Notes: generated by a model not told the origin, from the sequence alone. Shown: positions 1 to 8,783, counted from the first letter of the stretch. The stretch is DNA of 64,000 bases from Pseudonocardia benzenivorans CB1190 (GCF_000196675.2 NC_015312.1:3410001-3474000), one strand, 5' to 3'. Translations and numbers: made by a program.

Positions 1-144
1 GCGCTGTTCTGGGTGAGCCCGGCCGGCCGGCTCGCCGAGCTGTTCGACAAGCTCCACGACCTCACCGACCCGGACGAGGTGGTGCGCCTGTCCGCCGAGT
101 GCGACGTGCAGTTCCTGCCGCCCGGCTCGGTGGAGGGGGCCTGA
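1..144 (+). CDS. Cupin-domain-like protein, C-terminal end (partial)
   Basis: An open frame enters at base 1 and ends at the TGA at 142-144, giving the last 47 residues of a protein that begins before the window. It contains FWVSPAGRLAELFDKL followed by LTDPDEVVRLSAECDVQFLP. A tail of this type (beta-strand, then an 'SPAG...F' helix and a final short strand) is common at the end of small single-domain actinobacterial cupin proteins, so that is the best guess. No metal-binding cupin motif is visible because the barrel lies upstream. It converges tail-to-tail with the FAD hydroxylase gene, with 1 base between stops. Confidence 0.5.
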   Translation, partial: ALFWVSPAGRLAELFDKLHDLTDPDEVVRLSAECDVQFLPPGSVEGA

Positions 145-145
145 G

Positions 146-1372
146 TCAGCGGTTGACCTGCTCGGCGGAGGCGCCGGTCAGCTGCGCGTAGGCGGTCACG
201 ACGGCCTCGAGCTCGGCGGCGTCGATCACGTCCTCCAGCCGGGAGAAGCCGTCGGGCGCGCGCCGCTCGACCTCGTCGATGACGCCTTCCGGCCCGCCCA
301 CCCGGTTGCGCAGGACCACCTCGGCGGTGGCGGCCAGCTGTTCGTCCTCGTACGCCGCGAGTGCCCGCTGCGGGTCGGCGTGCCCGGTGAGGCACGCGCC
401 CAGGGCGGCCGCGTCGAGGACGGCCTGGCCCGCGCCGTTGGAGCCCATCGGGTACATCGGGTGGGCGGCGTCGCCGAGCAGGGTCACCCGCCCGTGCGTC
501 CAGCGGGGCAGCGGGTCGCGGTCGCACATGGGGAACTCGAAGGCCTCGCGGGTCGCCCGGACGAGACCGACGTGGTCGACGTGCGGGAGGCGGAAGCGGT
601 CGACGTGCCGTTCCAGGTCGGCCCGGTCGGCCGGGCGCGACCAGTCCTGCCGGTCCGGCGGGGGGTCACCCGGTCGGCCGGTGCGGATGCAGATGGCCCA
701 GTTGGTGAGCTTCGTGCCCGGCCGCAGGCCTTCGCCGATCGGGTAGACGACCAGCTTCGCCGCGGTCCCGCCGGCTACGAGCATGGACCGGCCCGCCCCG
801 AACTCCGGCCAGTCGGTGGCGCCGCGCCACATCATGACGCCGTTCCACCGCGGCGGGCCCTCGTCGGGGAACAGCAGCGACCGCACCGTCGAGTGGATCC
901 CGTCGGCGGCGACGAGGACGTCACCGCCCGCCTCGTCGGACCGGCCGGCGAACCGCAGCCGCACCCCGTCCGCGTCCTGCTCGACGCCGACCACCCGGTG
1001 CCCGGTCCGGACCGCGTCGGCACCGAGCCGCTCGCGCACCGCCCGCAGCAGCACCCCCTGCAGCCGGCCCCGGTGCAGCGAGAACTGCGGAAGGGCGAAC
1101 CCCGCGTCGAGCCCGCAGGGCCTGCGCAGGATCTCCTGCCCCAACCGGTGCCGGTAGGACAGCTCGGTGGTCCGGATCGCCACCGCGTCCAGCCGGTCGA
1201 GCAGGCCCAGCGCCGCGAGCTCCTTGACCGCGTGCGGCAGCACGTTGATCCCGACCCCGAGCTCGCGCAGCTGCTCGCCCTGCTCGTAGACGTCGCAGTC
1301 GATCCCTTCCCGGTGCAGGCGCAGGGCGGTGGTCAGCCCACCGATCCCGGCTCCCGCGATGACGACCCTCAT
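146..1372 (-). CDS. FAD-dependent aromatic-type monooxygenase (group A flavoprotein)
   Basis: A 408-residue flavoprotein hydroxylase of the salicylate hydroxylase/PhzS-like class, expected to use NAD(P)H and O2 to hydroxylate a small substrate in the cytoplasm. Seen directly: the FAD-binding GAGIGG at residues 7-12, an ADG motif near 156-158 inside VLVAADGIHSTVR, and the second FAD motif GDAAHPMYPMGSNG near 298. Length is normal for the family. The frame stays open another 57 codons upstream, but that stretch is low-complexity Arg/Gly-rich and the GxGxxG motif should lie at the N-terminus, so I start at the ATG at 1372. The next gene, an FAD oxidase, is divergent and starts 237 bases away, so the two may share a control region. 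The substrate is unknown. Confidence 0.85.
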   Translation of the reverse strand: MRVVIAGAGIGGLTTALRLHREGIDCDVYEQGEQLRELGVGINVLPHAVKELAALGLLDRLDAVAIRTTELSYRHRLGQEILRRPCGLDAGFALPQFSLHRGRLQGVLLRAVRERLGADAVRTGHRVVGVEQDADGVRLRFAGRSDEAGGDVLVAADGIHSTVRSLLFPDEGPPRWNGVMMWRGATDWPEFGAGRSMLVAGGTAAKLVVYPIGEGLRPGTKLTNWAICIRTGRPGDPPPDRQDWSRPADRADLERHVDRFRLPHVDHVGLVRATREAFEFPMCDRDPLPRWTHGRVTLLGDAAHPMYPMGSNGAGQAVLDAAALGACLTGHADPQRALAAYEDEQLAATAEVVLRNRVGGPEGVIDEVERRAPDGFSRLEDVIDAAELEAVVTAYAQLTGASAEQVNR

Positions 1373-1609
1373 GTCGGCCCCCCGTGCCCGATCACCCCAG
1401 GATGGACCGGGACGGTCACCGCACACCACCCGGTTGTGCCGTCGTCCGGCGCAGCGGGCCGCCGCACAACCGGGCCGATCGGCCCGTTCGGCCCGGTGCC
1501 GGGAACGGTAGCCTGGCCCGCCCACGGCCGTGCCTTCATCCACCCGCTCGCTTCCGCGATCGGCACGTCACGCGGCCGCCCACGGGGCGGCCGGGTTGAG
1601 AGGTGCGCC

Positions 1610-3052
1610 ATGACCGTCACGCTCCTGCGGGCCGACGGTGCCCGCGAGCACCTGTCCGACGACGTTCTCGACGAGCTCGACGCGGCCCTGCGCGGGACCG
1701 TCGTGCTCGGCGGCACCGACCCGGGTGCGCCCGAGCCGTGCCCGGAGTGGAACGCCATGTACGGCGACCCCGCCGCGCTGACGGCGCGGTGCACCGGGAC
1801 CGCGGACGTCGTCGAGGCGGTGCGCTTCGCCCGCGAACGGGGGCTGCTGGTCGGCGTCCGGGCGGGCGGCCACTCCGTCGCGGGGCTGTCGAGCGTCCCC
1901 GACGGCCTGCTGATCGACCTGTCGGGCATGCGCGGCGTGATGGTCGACCCGCAGCGCAGGCTGGCGAGGGTGCAGGGCGGGGCGCTCCTCGGCGACGTCG
2001 ACCGGGAGACCCAGGCCTTCGGACTGGCGACACCGCTCGGGCGGGTGTCCGAGACCGGGGTCGCCGGGTTGACGCTGGGCGGCGGCTACGGCCACCTGAA
2101 CGCGAAGTACGGCCTGTCCTGCGACAACCTCGTCGAGGCACAGGTGGTGTGTGCCGACGGCAGCGTGCGGACCGCGTCCGAGACCGACGACGCCGACCTG
2201 TTCTGGGCGATCCGCGGCGGCGGCGGCAACTTCGGCGTCGTCACCTCCTTCACGTTTCGGCTGCACCCGGTCGGCCCGATCGTCGCGTTCGCCGGCGTCA
2301 TGTACCCCCTGGAGGACCTCGGCACGGTCGAGCGCAGCTGGCGCGAGTACGCCGCCGCCGCACCGGACGAGGTCACCACGTTCGTCGTGACGATGACCTT
2401 CCCGGCGGCCCCCGGCATGCCCGAAATCATCCACGACCGGCCCGTCGCGATCGTCGCCGCGGTCCACTGCGGACCCGACCCGGACGAGGGGATGCGGGTG
2501 CTGCAGCCACTGCGCGAGCTCGGCACACCGTTGTTCGACCTGTCCCAGCCGATGCCCTACGCGGTCGTCCAGGCCTCGTTCGACCCCTTCTTCCCCCGGG
2601 GCGCGCTGCGGGCCTACTGGAAGTCCCAGTACCTCGACGAGCTCTCCGACGACGCGATCGACACCCTCGCCCGGCGCGCGGCGGACCGGCCCGGTCCGAT
2701 CACCCTGGTCAACACGTTCCGGCTGGGCGGCGCCGTACACGCCGTGGACCCGGAGGCCACCGCGTTCGCCGAACGGACCTCGCCGTGGATGGTCTCGTTC
2801 GACACGATGTGGAGCGACCCGGAGCAGGACGAGGCCGCGATCGCGTGGGGCCGGTCGGCCTGGGAGGAGATGACGAAGTACGGCAACGGCCGGGTGTTCC
2901 TGAACTTCACCGGTAGGCAGGACGAGCCCCTGCAGGCCGGCACCGACACCGCGTTCGGCCGCAACCTGCGTCGCCTCGGCCGGATCAAGGCCGACCTCGA
3001 CCCGGACAACTTCTTCCAGATGAACAACAACATCATCCCGACCCCCGGCTGA
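1610..3052 (+). CDS. FAD-linked oxidase, berberine-bridge/6-hydroxynicotine oxidase type
   Basis: A 480-residue PCMH-type FAD oxidase with a C-terminal BBE segment; such enzymes oxidise alcohols, amines or sugars with O2 using covalently bound FAD. The PCMH half contains VRAGGHSVAG at 83-92; His88 is the expected 8-alpha-histidyl FAD attachment site. GLTLGGGYGHL and KYGLSCDNL follow; the latter has the second Cys position used for 6-S-cysteinyl FAD in bicovalent members, so bicovalent flavin is possible. The protein ends in the typical FFQMNNNIIP tail. The ATG at 1610 follows a GAGAGG ribosome site; the frame is open far upstream but that region is antisense to the neighbouring hydroxylase. 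A 14-bp hairpin lies just after the stop. Confidence 0.88.
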   Translation: MTVTLLRADGAREHLSDDVLDELDAALRGTVVLGGTDPGAPEPCPEWNAMYGDPAALTARCTGTADVVEAVRFARERGLLVGVRAGGHSVAGLSSVPDGLLIDLSGMRGVMVDPQRRLARVQGGALLGDVDRETQAFGLATPLGRVSETGVAGLTLGGGYGHLNAKYGLSCDNLVEAQVVCADGSVRTASETDDADLFWAIRGGGGNFGVVTSFTFRLHPVGPIVAFAGVMYPLEDLGTVERSWREYAAAAPDEVTTFVVTMTFPAAPGMPEIIHDRPVAIVAAVHCGPDPDEGMRVLQPLRELGTPLFDLSQPMPYAVVQASFDPFFPRGALRAYWKSQYLDELSDDAIDTLARRAADRPGPITLVNTFRLGGAVHAVDPEATAFAERTSPWMVSFDTMWSDPEQDEAAIAWGRSAWEEMTKYGNGRVFLNFTGRQDEPLQAGTDTAFGRNLRRLGRIKADLDPDNFFQMNNNIIPTPG

Positions 3053-3064
3053 CGACGCCGCACC

Positions 3065-3098
3065 GCCGCGGCCGGCGCCACCGTGCGCCGGCCGCGGC
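3065..3098 (+). terminator. GC-rich hairpin after the FAD oxidase gene
   Basis: A perfect 14-bp inverted repeat, GCCGCGGCCGGCGC (3065-3078) and its complement (3085-3098), encloses a 6-base loop 12 bases after the stop codon. There is no T-tract, which is usual for actinobacterial terminators. Its position after a single gene supports transcription termination. Confidence 0.65.
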
Positions 3099-3285
3099 GC
3101 CGCACGTCCCGGAGCCGCCCGCGGGGGGGATCCGACGCGCGTCCTGTCGAGCGCCTCCCGCTGCAACGGGGTGAGGCGTCCGGCGTCGTCGAGCGGATGC
3201 GTACCGACGAGCCGCGGTCGCGCGGGTTGGACCGGAGTTGGAGCCGCGCCTGCGACGGTGTCGCCACCGACATCGGGAGGACACC

Positions 3286-3917
3286 GTGACCGTGTACATC
3301 GAGGACCTCGTCGCCGTGCTCGAGGCGGCGGGGGAGCGGGCCGTGCTGCGCCGCGACGACGTCGACACCACCGGCTCCGAGCTGCTGGCCACGATCCGGC
3401 GGACGGCGCGGGCACTCGACCGCCTCGGCGTCGGCCGCGGTGACCTCGTCGCGCTGCTGGCCCCGAACCGCCCGGAGGCGCTCGCCGTGCGGTACGCGGC
3501 CCACGTGATCGGGGCCGGCGCGGTGTTCCTGTCGACGCCGACGGCTGGTACCGCACCGGGGACCTCGGCGAGCTCGACGCCGAGGGCATGCTGCGGGTGC
3601 TCGGCCGCGAGTCCGACATCGGCGCGCCGGACGGGGTCGCCACGGTGGACCTGCAGGACACGCTGTGCCGGCTGCCGTCGGTGCGGTACGCGGTACTGGT
3701 CACCGACCCGGAGCGGGACGTGCGCATCGCCGCGGTCGAGGCTCGGCAGGGCATGACCGTCGACGGCGAGTCGTGTCGTGTCGCGGTGTCCGCCGCGCAC
3801 GGGCCGGAGGTGGCGGGGTCGCTGCACGTCCTGCCCGTCGACCGTGTCCCCCTCACCGAGCAGGGCAAGCCGGACCGTCCCGCGATCCGGGCCGCGGCGC
3901 TCACCGGCTGCGCGTGA
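3286..3917 (+). pseudogene. Acyl-CoA synthetase (AMP-forming), internally deleted and frameshifted
   Basis: This is the two ends of an ANL-superfamily acyl-CoA ligase joined without the middle. A GTG at 3286 follows a strong GGGAGG site and encodes a normal N-terminus with DLVALLAPNRPEALAVRYAA and GAGAVFLSTPT. At about 3540 the reading switches frame directly into DGWYRTGDLGELDAEG, the conserved hinge motif normally some 250 residues later, then continues to PLTEQGKPDRPAIR, the C-terminal lysine motif, and stops at 3917. The missing section holds the P-loop and most of the adenylate pocket, so no active enzyme can be made. The match of both ends to one family and the sharp junction indicate a single deletion of roughly 0.7-0.8 kb plus a frame change. 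Confidence 0.85.
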
Positions 3918-3933
3918 GGCGGCGTCGGCGCGG

Positions 3934-4956
3934 TCAGGACGGCGGGCACCAGGCCTGCAGCCGGTCGGCGGCGCGGGCCACCCGGGTCGCGGGCGTCAGG
4001 CGGAGCACGGTGTCCCGGGCGACCCCCGTCAGCCGGCCGCGCGCCTGGGCGACACTGCCGATCTGCCGTGAGCGGCGGGCGATCTTGGCCGTTCGTGCTC
4101 GCCGCGTCGTGTCGTAGCGGGCCAGCGCGGCGTCGATCCCCGGTTCGCGGGCCACGAGCGCGGCGAGGGTGACGGCGTCCTCCAGCGCCTGGTTGCCGCC
4201 CTGCCCGAGGTCGGGCGTCATCGCGTGCGCGGCGTCGCCCCCGAGCGCGACCCGGCCGTGGACCAGTGTGGACAGCGGCGCGGCCAGGTCGAGGATGTCG
4301 TTGCGGCGGACGGCATCCGCGCGGCGGCGTGCACCAGCGCGGGGATCGGCTCGTGCCGGCCACCGAACCGGCGGATCAGCTCGGCCCGCTCGTCGGGCAC
4401 CCGCCAGTCGGCCGGTGCCGACGCGGTGGCGTACCAGTAGACGCGCCCGTCGGGCATCGGGGCGATCCCGAACCGCCCGCCACGCCCGAGCGTCTCCCCG
4501 GCCGCGGGGGTCTCGAACGGACCGTCGGTCACGCCGCGCCAGTCGGTGTAGCCCGCATAGCGGATGCCGGGGTCCTCCGGCCAGGTACGTCTGATCGCAC
4601 TGCCGACGCCGTCGGCGCCGATCACGAGGTCGAACTCGGTGGTCTCACCGGTGTCGGTCACGACCGTCGCCGAGTGGACGGGCGTGTCGACCCGCGTGAC
4701 GGTGGCCGGACGAACCGGCGGGGCGGCGGTGGTGAGGATGCGGTGCAGCTCGGCGCGGTGGACGACGACGAACTCCGGTCCGGTGTCGTCGGCGGCGCCG
4801 AGCAGCCAGCGCCCGTCGGGCGTGCGCAGCCCGGACGGGACGGCCAGGTGTGCCGAGCGCACGTACCGCGTCGCCGGGCTCGACCTGGTCCAACGCGCGA
4901 AGTCCGTTGCTGAACAGCGAGATCCCGGCACCGGCGGGGGCGCTGCCGGATCGCTC
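3934..4956 (-). pseudogene. FAD-dependent monooxygenase, 5'-truncated with two frameshifts
   Basis: Three adjacent frames on the minus strand rebuild most of one group A FAD monooxygenase. Reading from 4956: ERS..PAGAGISLFSNGLRALDQVEPGDAV (frame 1), then RTPDGRWLLG, VVVHRAELHRIL, FDLVIGADGVGSAIR and YWYATASAP (frame 2, to about 4330), then NDILDLAAPLSTLVHGRVALGGDAAHAM and the TPDLGQGGNQALEDA tail (frame 3, stop at 3934). The first shift lies near 4840-4860, the second near 4320-4335 in a run of GCC/GCG repeats. The Rossmann GxGxxG start that should precede ERS is absent; the gene is cut off there. The second shift alone could be a sequencing error, but the missing N-terminus and the neighbouring broken genes favour real decay. 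Confidence 0.75.
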
Positions 4957-4970
4957 CGGACGAACCCCGT

Positions 4971-5083
4971 GGCCTGCTGTACGGCGATCCCGACCACTCG
5001 TCGAAGGAGATCGCCGAGACGCTGTTCATCACAGGCTGGACCTGGCGAGGTGCGCGATCAGGGCCGGGCTGGTCGAGCCCTGA
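4971..5083 (+). pseudogene. LuxR-type helix-turn-helix remnant
   Basis: One forward frame reads SSKEIAETLFIT from base 4998, which matches the first helices of a LuxR/NarL DNA-binding domain. About 35 bases on, another frame reads LDLARCAIRAGLVEP and stops at 5083; this matches the last helix and C-terminus of the same domain. The segment between (the recognition helix) is missing and the frame has changed. This looks like a scrap of a LuxR regulator that once stood back-to-back with the broken FAD monooxygenase; the two remnants meet at about 4957-4971. The call rests on short motifs only. Confidence 0.45.
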
Positions 5084-5350
5084 CGCCGGTCGCGCCCTCG
5101 GGGGCGACCGCGCGACCGGCTACGGGAACGGGCGCGCCCGAGATCGGGTGCTGGACCCGATGGCGGCGCCGACACCCACGTCCCGACCTGAGCACCACGA
5201 CCCGGCCGGTGGACGTCGAGGACCGTGGAGAGGGGGAGCGGCATGCCGATGTGGCTCGTCCGGCTCCTGCTGGCCGCCGTCCTCGGTGTCGCCGTGGCCG
5301 TCACGCTCTCCGCGGCGCCTGCTGCTGGCGGGCGGACCAGGGGTGGCGGA

Positions 5351-5740
5351 TCAGCCGATGCCGGGACGGGCCGGGATCCCGACCGCGGCGCGCCGGCACA
5401 TCGCGAGTTGCCCGGCGGGGCGGACCGGTACCGCGCTTGCCGCGGCGGGTGCGCCGTACTCGGCGAGCAGAGCCTGGTCGGCTGCATGCCCCGCGGCGTC
5501 GACGAGCTGTTCCGGCCCGACGTCCGACCGCAACGATCCTGCGCGCAGCCGCAGCGAGTACGTCCAGACACGCATCGACCCCGTGCCGACCCCGGGACGG
5601 GCGTCGGGCGCAGGGATGAGGTCGAGTTCCAGGCTCGCCGGCACGTGGATCGCGATCGCGGCGAGTGCGACGGCCTCGGCGTGCGCGAGGTCGGCATGAA
5701 CGGCGAGGCGCAGCCGCAGCAGCGCCGGGATCACTGCCAC
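5351..5740 (-). CDS. Hypothetical protein, 129 residues
   Basis: I do not recognise this protein. The frame has strong third-position GC bias and a GTG start at 5740 preceded by a GGAGGG ribosome site (complement of 5748-5753), so it is probably translated. The N-terminus has an amphipathic, Ala/Leu-rich stretch (ALLRLRLAVHADLAHAEAVALAAIAIHVPASLELDL), the middle has VWTYSLRLRAGSLRSDVGPEQLVDAAG, and the C-terminus is Pro/Ala-rich. No signal peptide, clear membrane segment or catalytic motif is visible. It lies directly after a 46-codon frame whose stop is 1 base upstream, suggesting coupled translation. Surrounding sequence is otherwise empty, so there is no functional context. Confidence 0.5.
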   Translation of the reverse strand: MAVIPALLRLRLAVHADLAHAEAVALAAIAIHVPASLELDLIPAPDARPGVGTGSMRVWTYSLRLRAGSLRSDVGPEQLVDAAGHAADQALLAEYGAPAAASAVPVRPAGQLAMCRRAAVGIPARPGIG

Positions 5741-5741
5741 C

Positions 5742-5882
5742 TCATGCCCTCCAGCCGGCCGCGAACCGGGTGGGCCGGCTGCTGTGCCGCCCCGCTGCGG
5801 GCAGGTCGCGAGCCGTCCCAGGATCGCGCACGACGCGACCGTTCGTGTCGGGGTCGAGCCGGGGCAGCCGTTGGGCCGTCAC
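5742..5882 (-). CDS. Small hypothetical protein, 46 residues
   Basis: A short frame starting with GTG at 5882, with GAAAGG 8 bases upstream (complement of 5891-5896), and ending TGA 1 base before the start of the 129-residue gene. Third positions are mostly G or C. The product (VTAQRLPRLDPDTNGRVV..., ending RFAAGWRA) is polar and Arg/Pro-rich and matches nothing I know. It could be a real small protein or a translated leader that couples ribosomes onto the downstream gene. Confidence 0.4.
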   Translation of the reverse strand: MTAQRLPRLDPDTNGRVVRDPGTARDLPAAGRHSSRPTRFAAGWRA

Positions 5883-5904
5883 GAGGGTTTCCTTTCGTGC
5901 GTCG

Positions 5905-6649
5905 CGGCCCGGCGCCTCGCGTCGGAGTCGGGCGTCGGGTTGCATGCGGGAGTAGCCGACCTGGACGTCGTCCACGGTGCCCCGGAACCGGCGCCGGCGC
6001 ACGGGCGATGACGTACCGACAATCCGCGCCTTGCCTGCCGAAGCCCGGCAACGTCGCAGCGGTGGCAGGGCTATGGGAGCGGTGTGGCCGTCCGGATCGG
6101 CCGGGCGGCTCGCGCTGTACGCTGCCGAGAGTCGGCGGCCGAAGACGGTGGCGTGCACGACGCACCGACGGCAGCCGGCCAGGCCGTCGGCGGCGAGCTC
6201 GCCGACCGGCTCGCTCCTACCTACCGGCGGGCCCGCGTCGCGGCGCGCCCCCGACCGAGCGGACGATGCGCGAGATCTACCGAGTGGTGGAACGCGGACC
6301 CGGCCGAGGTTGCGGACCCGCGACCTGCCCGCCGCGGCTCGTCGCGGGCATGGTCGGTGGTGGGACTGCCGAGCTCGGGCAGCCCGGCTGCCGCATCCAC
6401 GAGTCGTCGGGACGGCGGTGTCGCGGACGCGGGGGACCGGCGCGGTCCTCTTCGCGGTAGATGTGAGCGACGACCACGCCGGCGGCCGGCACCGCGGGCA
6501 GGTACCTCCGGTGCAGGACGCCTACCGCGCGCTGTCGCGGGCCTCGGTGCCGTCCGAGGACCTCGACGTGCGGATGGCCGGCACCCGGTCGTTTCTGGGG
6601 ACGCGCTCGGTCCCGGGGACCCGGTTCGGGGATGGGGCCTCACGGAGGG
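5905..6649. other. Region without a supported gene
   Basis: About 745 bases between the small hypothetical gene and the DUF2249 gene. Frames are open on both strands only because stop codons are rare at this GC content; translations are Arg/Pro/Gly-rich without motifs, and none combines a ribosome site with good codon bias. It may be decayed sequence continuing the 3.3-5.1 kb zone. Confidence 0.5.
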
Positions 6650-7393
6650 TCAGGCCTCCGGGAGTGTTCTGGTGATCCGGACACGCCACCGCGCGGGACC
6701 GGATTCCAGGTAGGTCCAGTCGAACTGGTCCGGATAGGTGGCCTGGAACTGTCGGTGCAGCGGCTTCGGATCGTGGTTGTTGACCAGGACGAACGACTCT
6801 CCGGGTGCGAGGCGGGCATAGATGCCGAAGATGCGGGGGTGGCGTCGTCCGTGGGGGATTTCGCGGACGTCGAGCACCTCGGGAATCTCGAGGTGCCCCC
6901 ACGTCAGGAGAGTGACCACGTCCTCGGCCAGGTCCGCGAGATCGACTCCCGGCAGCTCGGCGAGTGCCGGCAACAGGAGGAGGCGTTCGATCTCGGCGCA
7001 GCACCGCAGCAGCGTCAGCCCGGCATGGGCGGCCTCGTTCAGCTCGTCGGCCGTGTCCGCCCGGCCGAGGCGGGCGACGCGACTCCGGATCATCTCGTGC
7101 TGCAGCCGCAGGGACCGCACGAGCAGCCGGGTCTCCTCGGCACCGGCGGCGACCGCGTAGAGGACGCGATCGGTCGCCTCCATGTGCCGGCGCAGCCGGG
7201 ACGAGCAGAACTCGACCAGTGAGTCCTGGGTCTCCTCCCTGCGTGCCAACGGGAGGCCGAACCCGGTGGCGAGCTCGACCTTCGCCGCCAGGTCGGCGAG
7301 CATCTCCGCGTCGCGGTCGAGGAGCAGCGTCTGTGCTCGCCGTGCCGGGTCGTCTTCGGTGCCCAGGATGTGGATATCGGTTGCTGACGACAT
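6650..7393 (-). CDS. Hemerythrin-like / DUF2249 two-domain protein
   Basis: A 247-residue protein whose C-terminal part (from about 168) is a clear DUF2249 domain: [49 protein letters not shown] and GPARWRVRI. The N-terminal 150 residues are alpha-helical with spaced His, Glu and Asp residues ([23 protein letters not shown]), resembling a hemerythrin-like four-helix bundle, though the full iron ligand set is not obvious. DUF2249 proteins are often found near denitrification and nitric-oxide or redox stress genes. It is divergent from the ferredoxin gene and shares an AT-rich promoter region with it, suggesting co-regulation by the winged-helix regulator downstream. The ATG at 7393 has an AGGAG site. 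Confidence 0.8.
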   Translation of the reverse strand: MSSATDIHILGTEDDPARRAQTLLLDRDAEMLADLAAKVELATGFGLPLARREETQDSLVEFCSSRLRRHMEATDRVLYAVAAGAEETRLLVRSLRLQHEMIRSRVARLGRADTADELNEAAHAGLTLLRCCAEIERLLLLPALAELPGVDLADLAEDVVTLLTWGHLEIPEVLDVREIPHGRRHPRIFGIYARLAPGESFVLVNNHDPKPLHRQFQATYPDQFDWTYLESGPARWRVRITRTLPEA

Positions 7394-7480
7394 GTCGCGC
7401 TCCTGTCTGCCCGCCTCCGGCTGTCGGTTCCCGGACGGTCGATGTGCGCCGGTGGCATCACCAGGAAGTCCACCAACAGG

Positions 7481-7513
7481 AAACTATTTTTACAAGAGTT
7501 TTTCGTGTCTAAT
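7481..7513 (+). promoter_or_regulatory. AT-rich divergent promoter/operator upstream of fdxA
   Basis: In the 145-base gap between the divergent DUF2249 and ferredoxin genes, a rare AT-rich patch carries an inverted repeat, AAACT (7481-7485) and AGTTT (7497-7501), followed by TCTAAT (7508-7513) as a possible -10 box. The patch is the obvious place for a regulator to control both genes; the regulator encoded just after fdxA is the natural candidate. The repeat is short. Confidence 0.4.
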
Positions 7514-7538
7514 GGGGCACGTCGCGAGGAGGAGACCT

Positions 7539-7901
7539 GTGACCTACGTGATCGCGCTGCCGTGTGTCGACGTCAAGGACCGGGCATGTGTCGACGAGTG
7601 CCCGGTCGACTGCATCTACGAGGGCGGACGGTCCCTCTACATCCATCCTGACGAGTGCGTCGACTGCGGGGCCTGCGAACCGGTGTGCCCTGTCGAGGCG
7701 ATCTTCTACGAGGACGACCTGCCCGACCGCTGGGCTGCCCACCTCGAGGACAACGCCGCCTTCTTCACGACGGCCCTTCCCGGGCGCGCCGCCCCGCTCG
7801 GCAGCCCGGGCGGGGCCGCGAAGCTGGGGCCCCTCGCGGCCGACACCGTACTGGTGAGCGGCCTGTCCGAGCACCCGGCGGAGGCCGCGGCCGATGAGTG
7901 A
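7539..7901 (+). CDS. fdxA: 7Fe ferredoxin (FdxA family)
   Basis: A small electron carrier of the actinobacterial [3Fe-4S][4Fe-4S] type. The first 55 residues are almost canonical: [25 protein letters not shown] and [20 protein letters not shown], with Cys at 9, 17, 21, 25, 40, 43, 46 and 50. Expected ligands are C9/C17/C50 for the 3Fe cluster and C21/C40/C43/C46 for the 4Fe cluster. At 120 residues it is slightly longer than the usual 105-115, with an Ala/Gly/Pro-rich insertion ([13 protein letters not shown]) before the conserved [10 protein letters not shown] tail. The GTG at 7539 has an AGGAGGAG site. Its stop overlaps the next regulator gene by 8 bases. It may donate electrons to local monooxygenases, but a stress role with the DUF2249 protein fits the immediate neighbours better. 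Confidence 0.92.
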   Translation: MTYVIALPCVDVKDRACVDECPVDCIYEGGRSLYIHPDECVDCGACEPVCPVEAIFYEDDLPDRWAAHLEDNAAFFTTALPGRAAPLGSPGGAAKLGPLAADTVLVSGLSEHPAEAAADE

Positions 7902-8559
7902 GCGCCGCGAGCAGATCCTGGAGATCGTGCAGCAGGCCCTCGAACCGGTCGAGGTGGGCGAGGTCGCGCGCGCGGCCGGCATCCACCCGAACACGGCACG
8001 GTTCCACCTCGACGCGCTGGTCGCCGACGGTGTGCTCGACTGCGCGACGGGTGCTCCCGCCGGGCGCGGCCGCCCGCGCCACACCTACCGGGCCCGGCCC
8101 GGACAGGCCCGCGGCACCGCCCGCCGCTACCAGTTGCTCGCGGAGATCCTGCTGAGCCACCTCGAGCTCCGCGGTGAGGATGCGGCCGACGAGGCGACGA
8201 CCGCGGGCCGTGCCTGGGGCGCCTACCTGGCTCCCCGGCCGGCTCCGGCGCGGGCGGTTCGCCCGGACGCAGCCCTGACCCAGCTCCTCACGATGCTCGG
8301 CGACCTCGACTTCGCCCCGGAACCGGTCCACACCCGGCCCGACGGCGTGGACGCGGCCGACTGGCCGGACGTCGTGCGGCTGCGGCACTGCCCGTTCCTC
8401 GAGCTCGCCGTTCCGCAGCGTGATCTGGTCTGCCGGGTACATCTGGGCCTGATGCAGGGCGCGCTCGCGGAGCTGAAGGCTCCGGTCTCGGTCACGAGCC
8501 TGGTGCCCTTCGAGGAACCCGGCGCCTGCCTGGCTCATCTCGCTCCGCCCGGGAGGTAG
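7894..8559 (+). CDS. Winged-helix transcriptional regulator (ArsR/SufR-like) with a Cys/His C-terminal cluster
   Basis: A 221-residue cytoplasmic regulator. Residues about 15-50 form a winged helix ([27 protein letters not shown]), followed by a basic wing ([14 protein letters not shown]). The C-terminal region has RHCPFLELA and, about 15 residues later, [13 protein letters not shown]. This HCPF...C-R-V-H-L-G-L pattern is shared with SufR-like repressors that bind an iron-sulfur cluster or metal, so redox or iron sensing is likely. It overlaps fdxA by 8 bases and so must be co-transcribed with it. The likely target is the divergent promoter at 7480-7515. Exact metal or cluster binding is inferred from family resemblance. 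Confidence 0.82.
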   Translation: MSERREQILEIVQQALEPVEVGEVARAAGIHPNTARFHLDALVADGVLDCATGAPAGRGRPRHTYRARPGQARGTARRYQLLAEILLSHLELRGEDAADEATTAGRAWGAYLAPRPAPARAVRPDAALTQLLTMLGDLDFAPEPVHTRPDGVDAADWPDVVRLRHCPFLELAVPQRDLVCRVHLGLMQGALAELKAPVSVTSLVPFEEPGACLAHLAPPGR

Positions 8560-8745
8560 CGCCCGCCGCACCCGATCTCCGGTGTCTCTGCGGTCGGGAT
8601 CGGCGAACCGGGACACGACCGGGCCCGTTCGCTCGTGGGTCCCGGTCCGGCGGCCCCGTCGCTCGCGCCGCACGACCACCACGTCCTCGAGGACGACCCG
8701 GACGCCCGGCGTCGGGGGTACCGACGGCGCCGCTGCGGATCGGGC

Positions 8746-8776
8746 TTGACCTTCCACCCACTGGAAGGTTCAGGCT
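8746..8776 (+). promoter_or_regulatory. MerR-type promoter with 19-bp spacer and palindromic operator
   Basis: A -35 TTGACC (8746-8751) and -10 CAGGCT (8771-8776) are separated by 19 bases, the overlong spacer typical of promoters that MerR proteins untwist. The spacer holds a perfect palindrome, ACCTTCCA (8749-8756) and TGGAAGGT (8762-8769). The start codon lies only 7 bases after the -10 box, so the mRNA is probably leaderless. It lies directly in front of the merR-type gene, indicating autoregulation. Confidence 0.8.
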
Positions 8777-8783
8777 TCCCGTC

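Noticed and set aside
380..1600. Long forward frame joined to the start of the FAD oxidase
   Set aside because: It is antisense to the FAD hydroxylase and Arg/Pro/Gly-rich; the oxidase family N-terminus and ribosome site place the start at 1610.
1568..4363. 931-codon minus-strand frame
   Set aside because: It runs antisense to the FAD oxidase and through the broken acyl-CoA ligase with no motif; a product of high GC.
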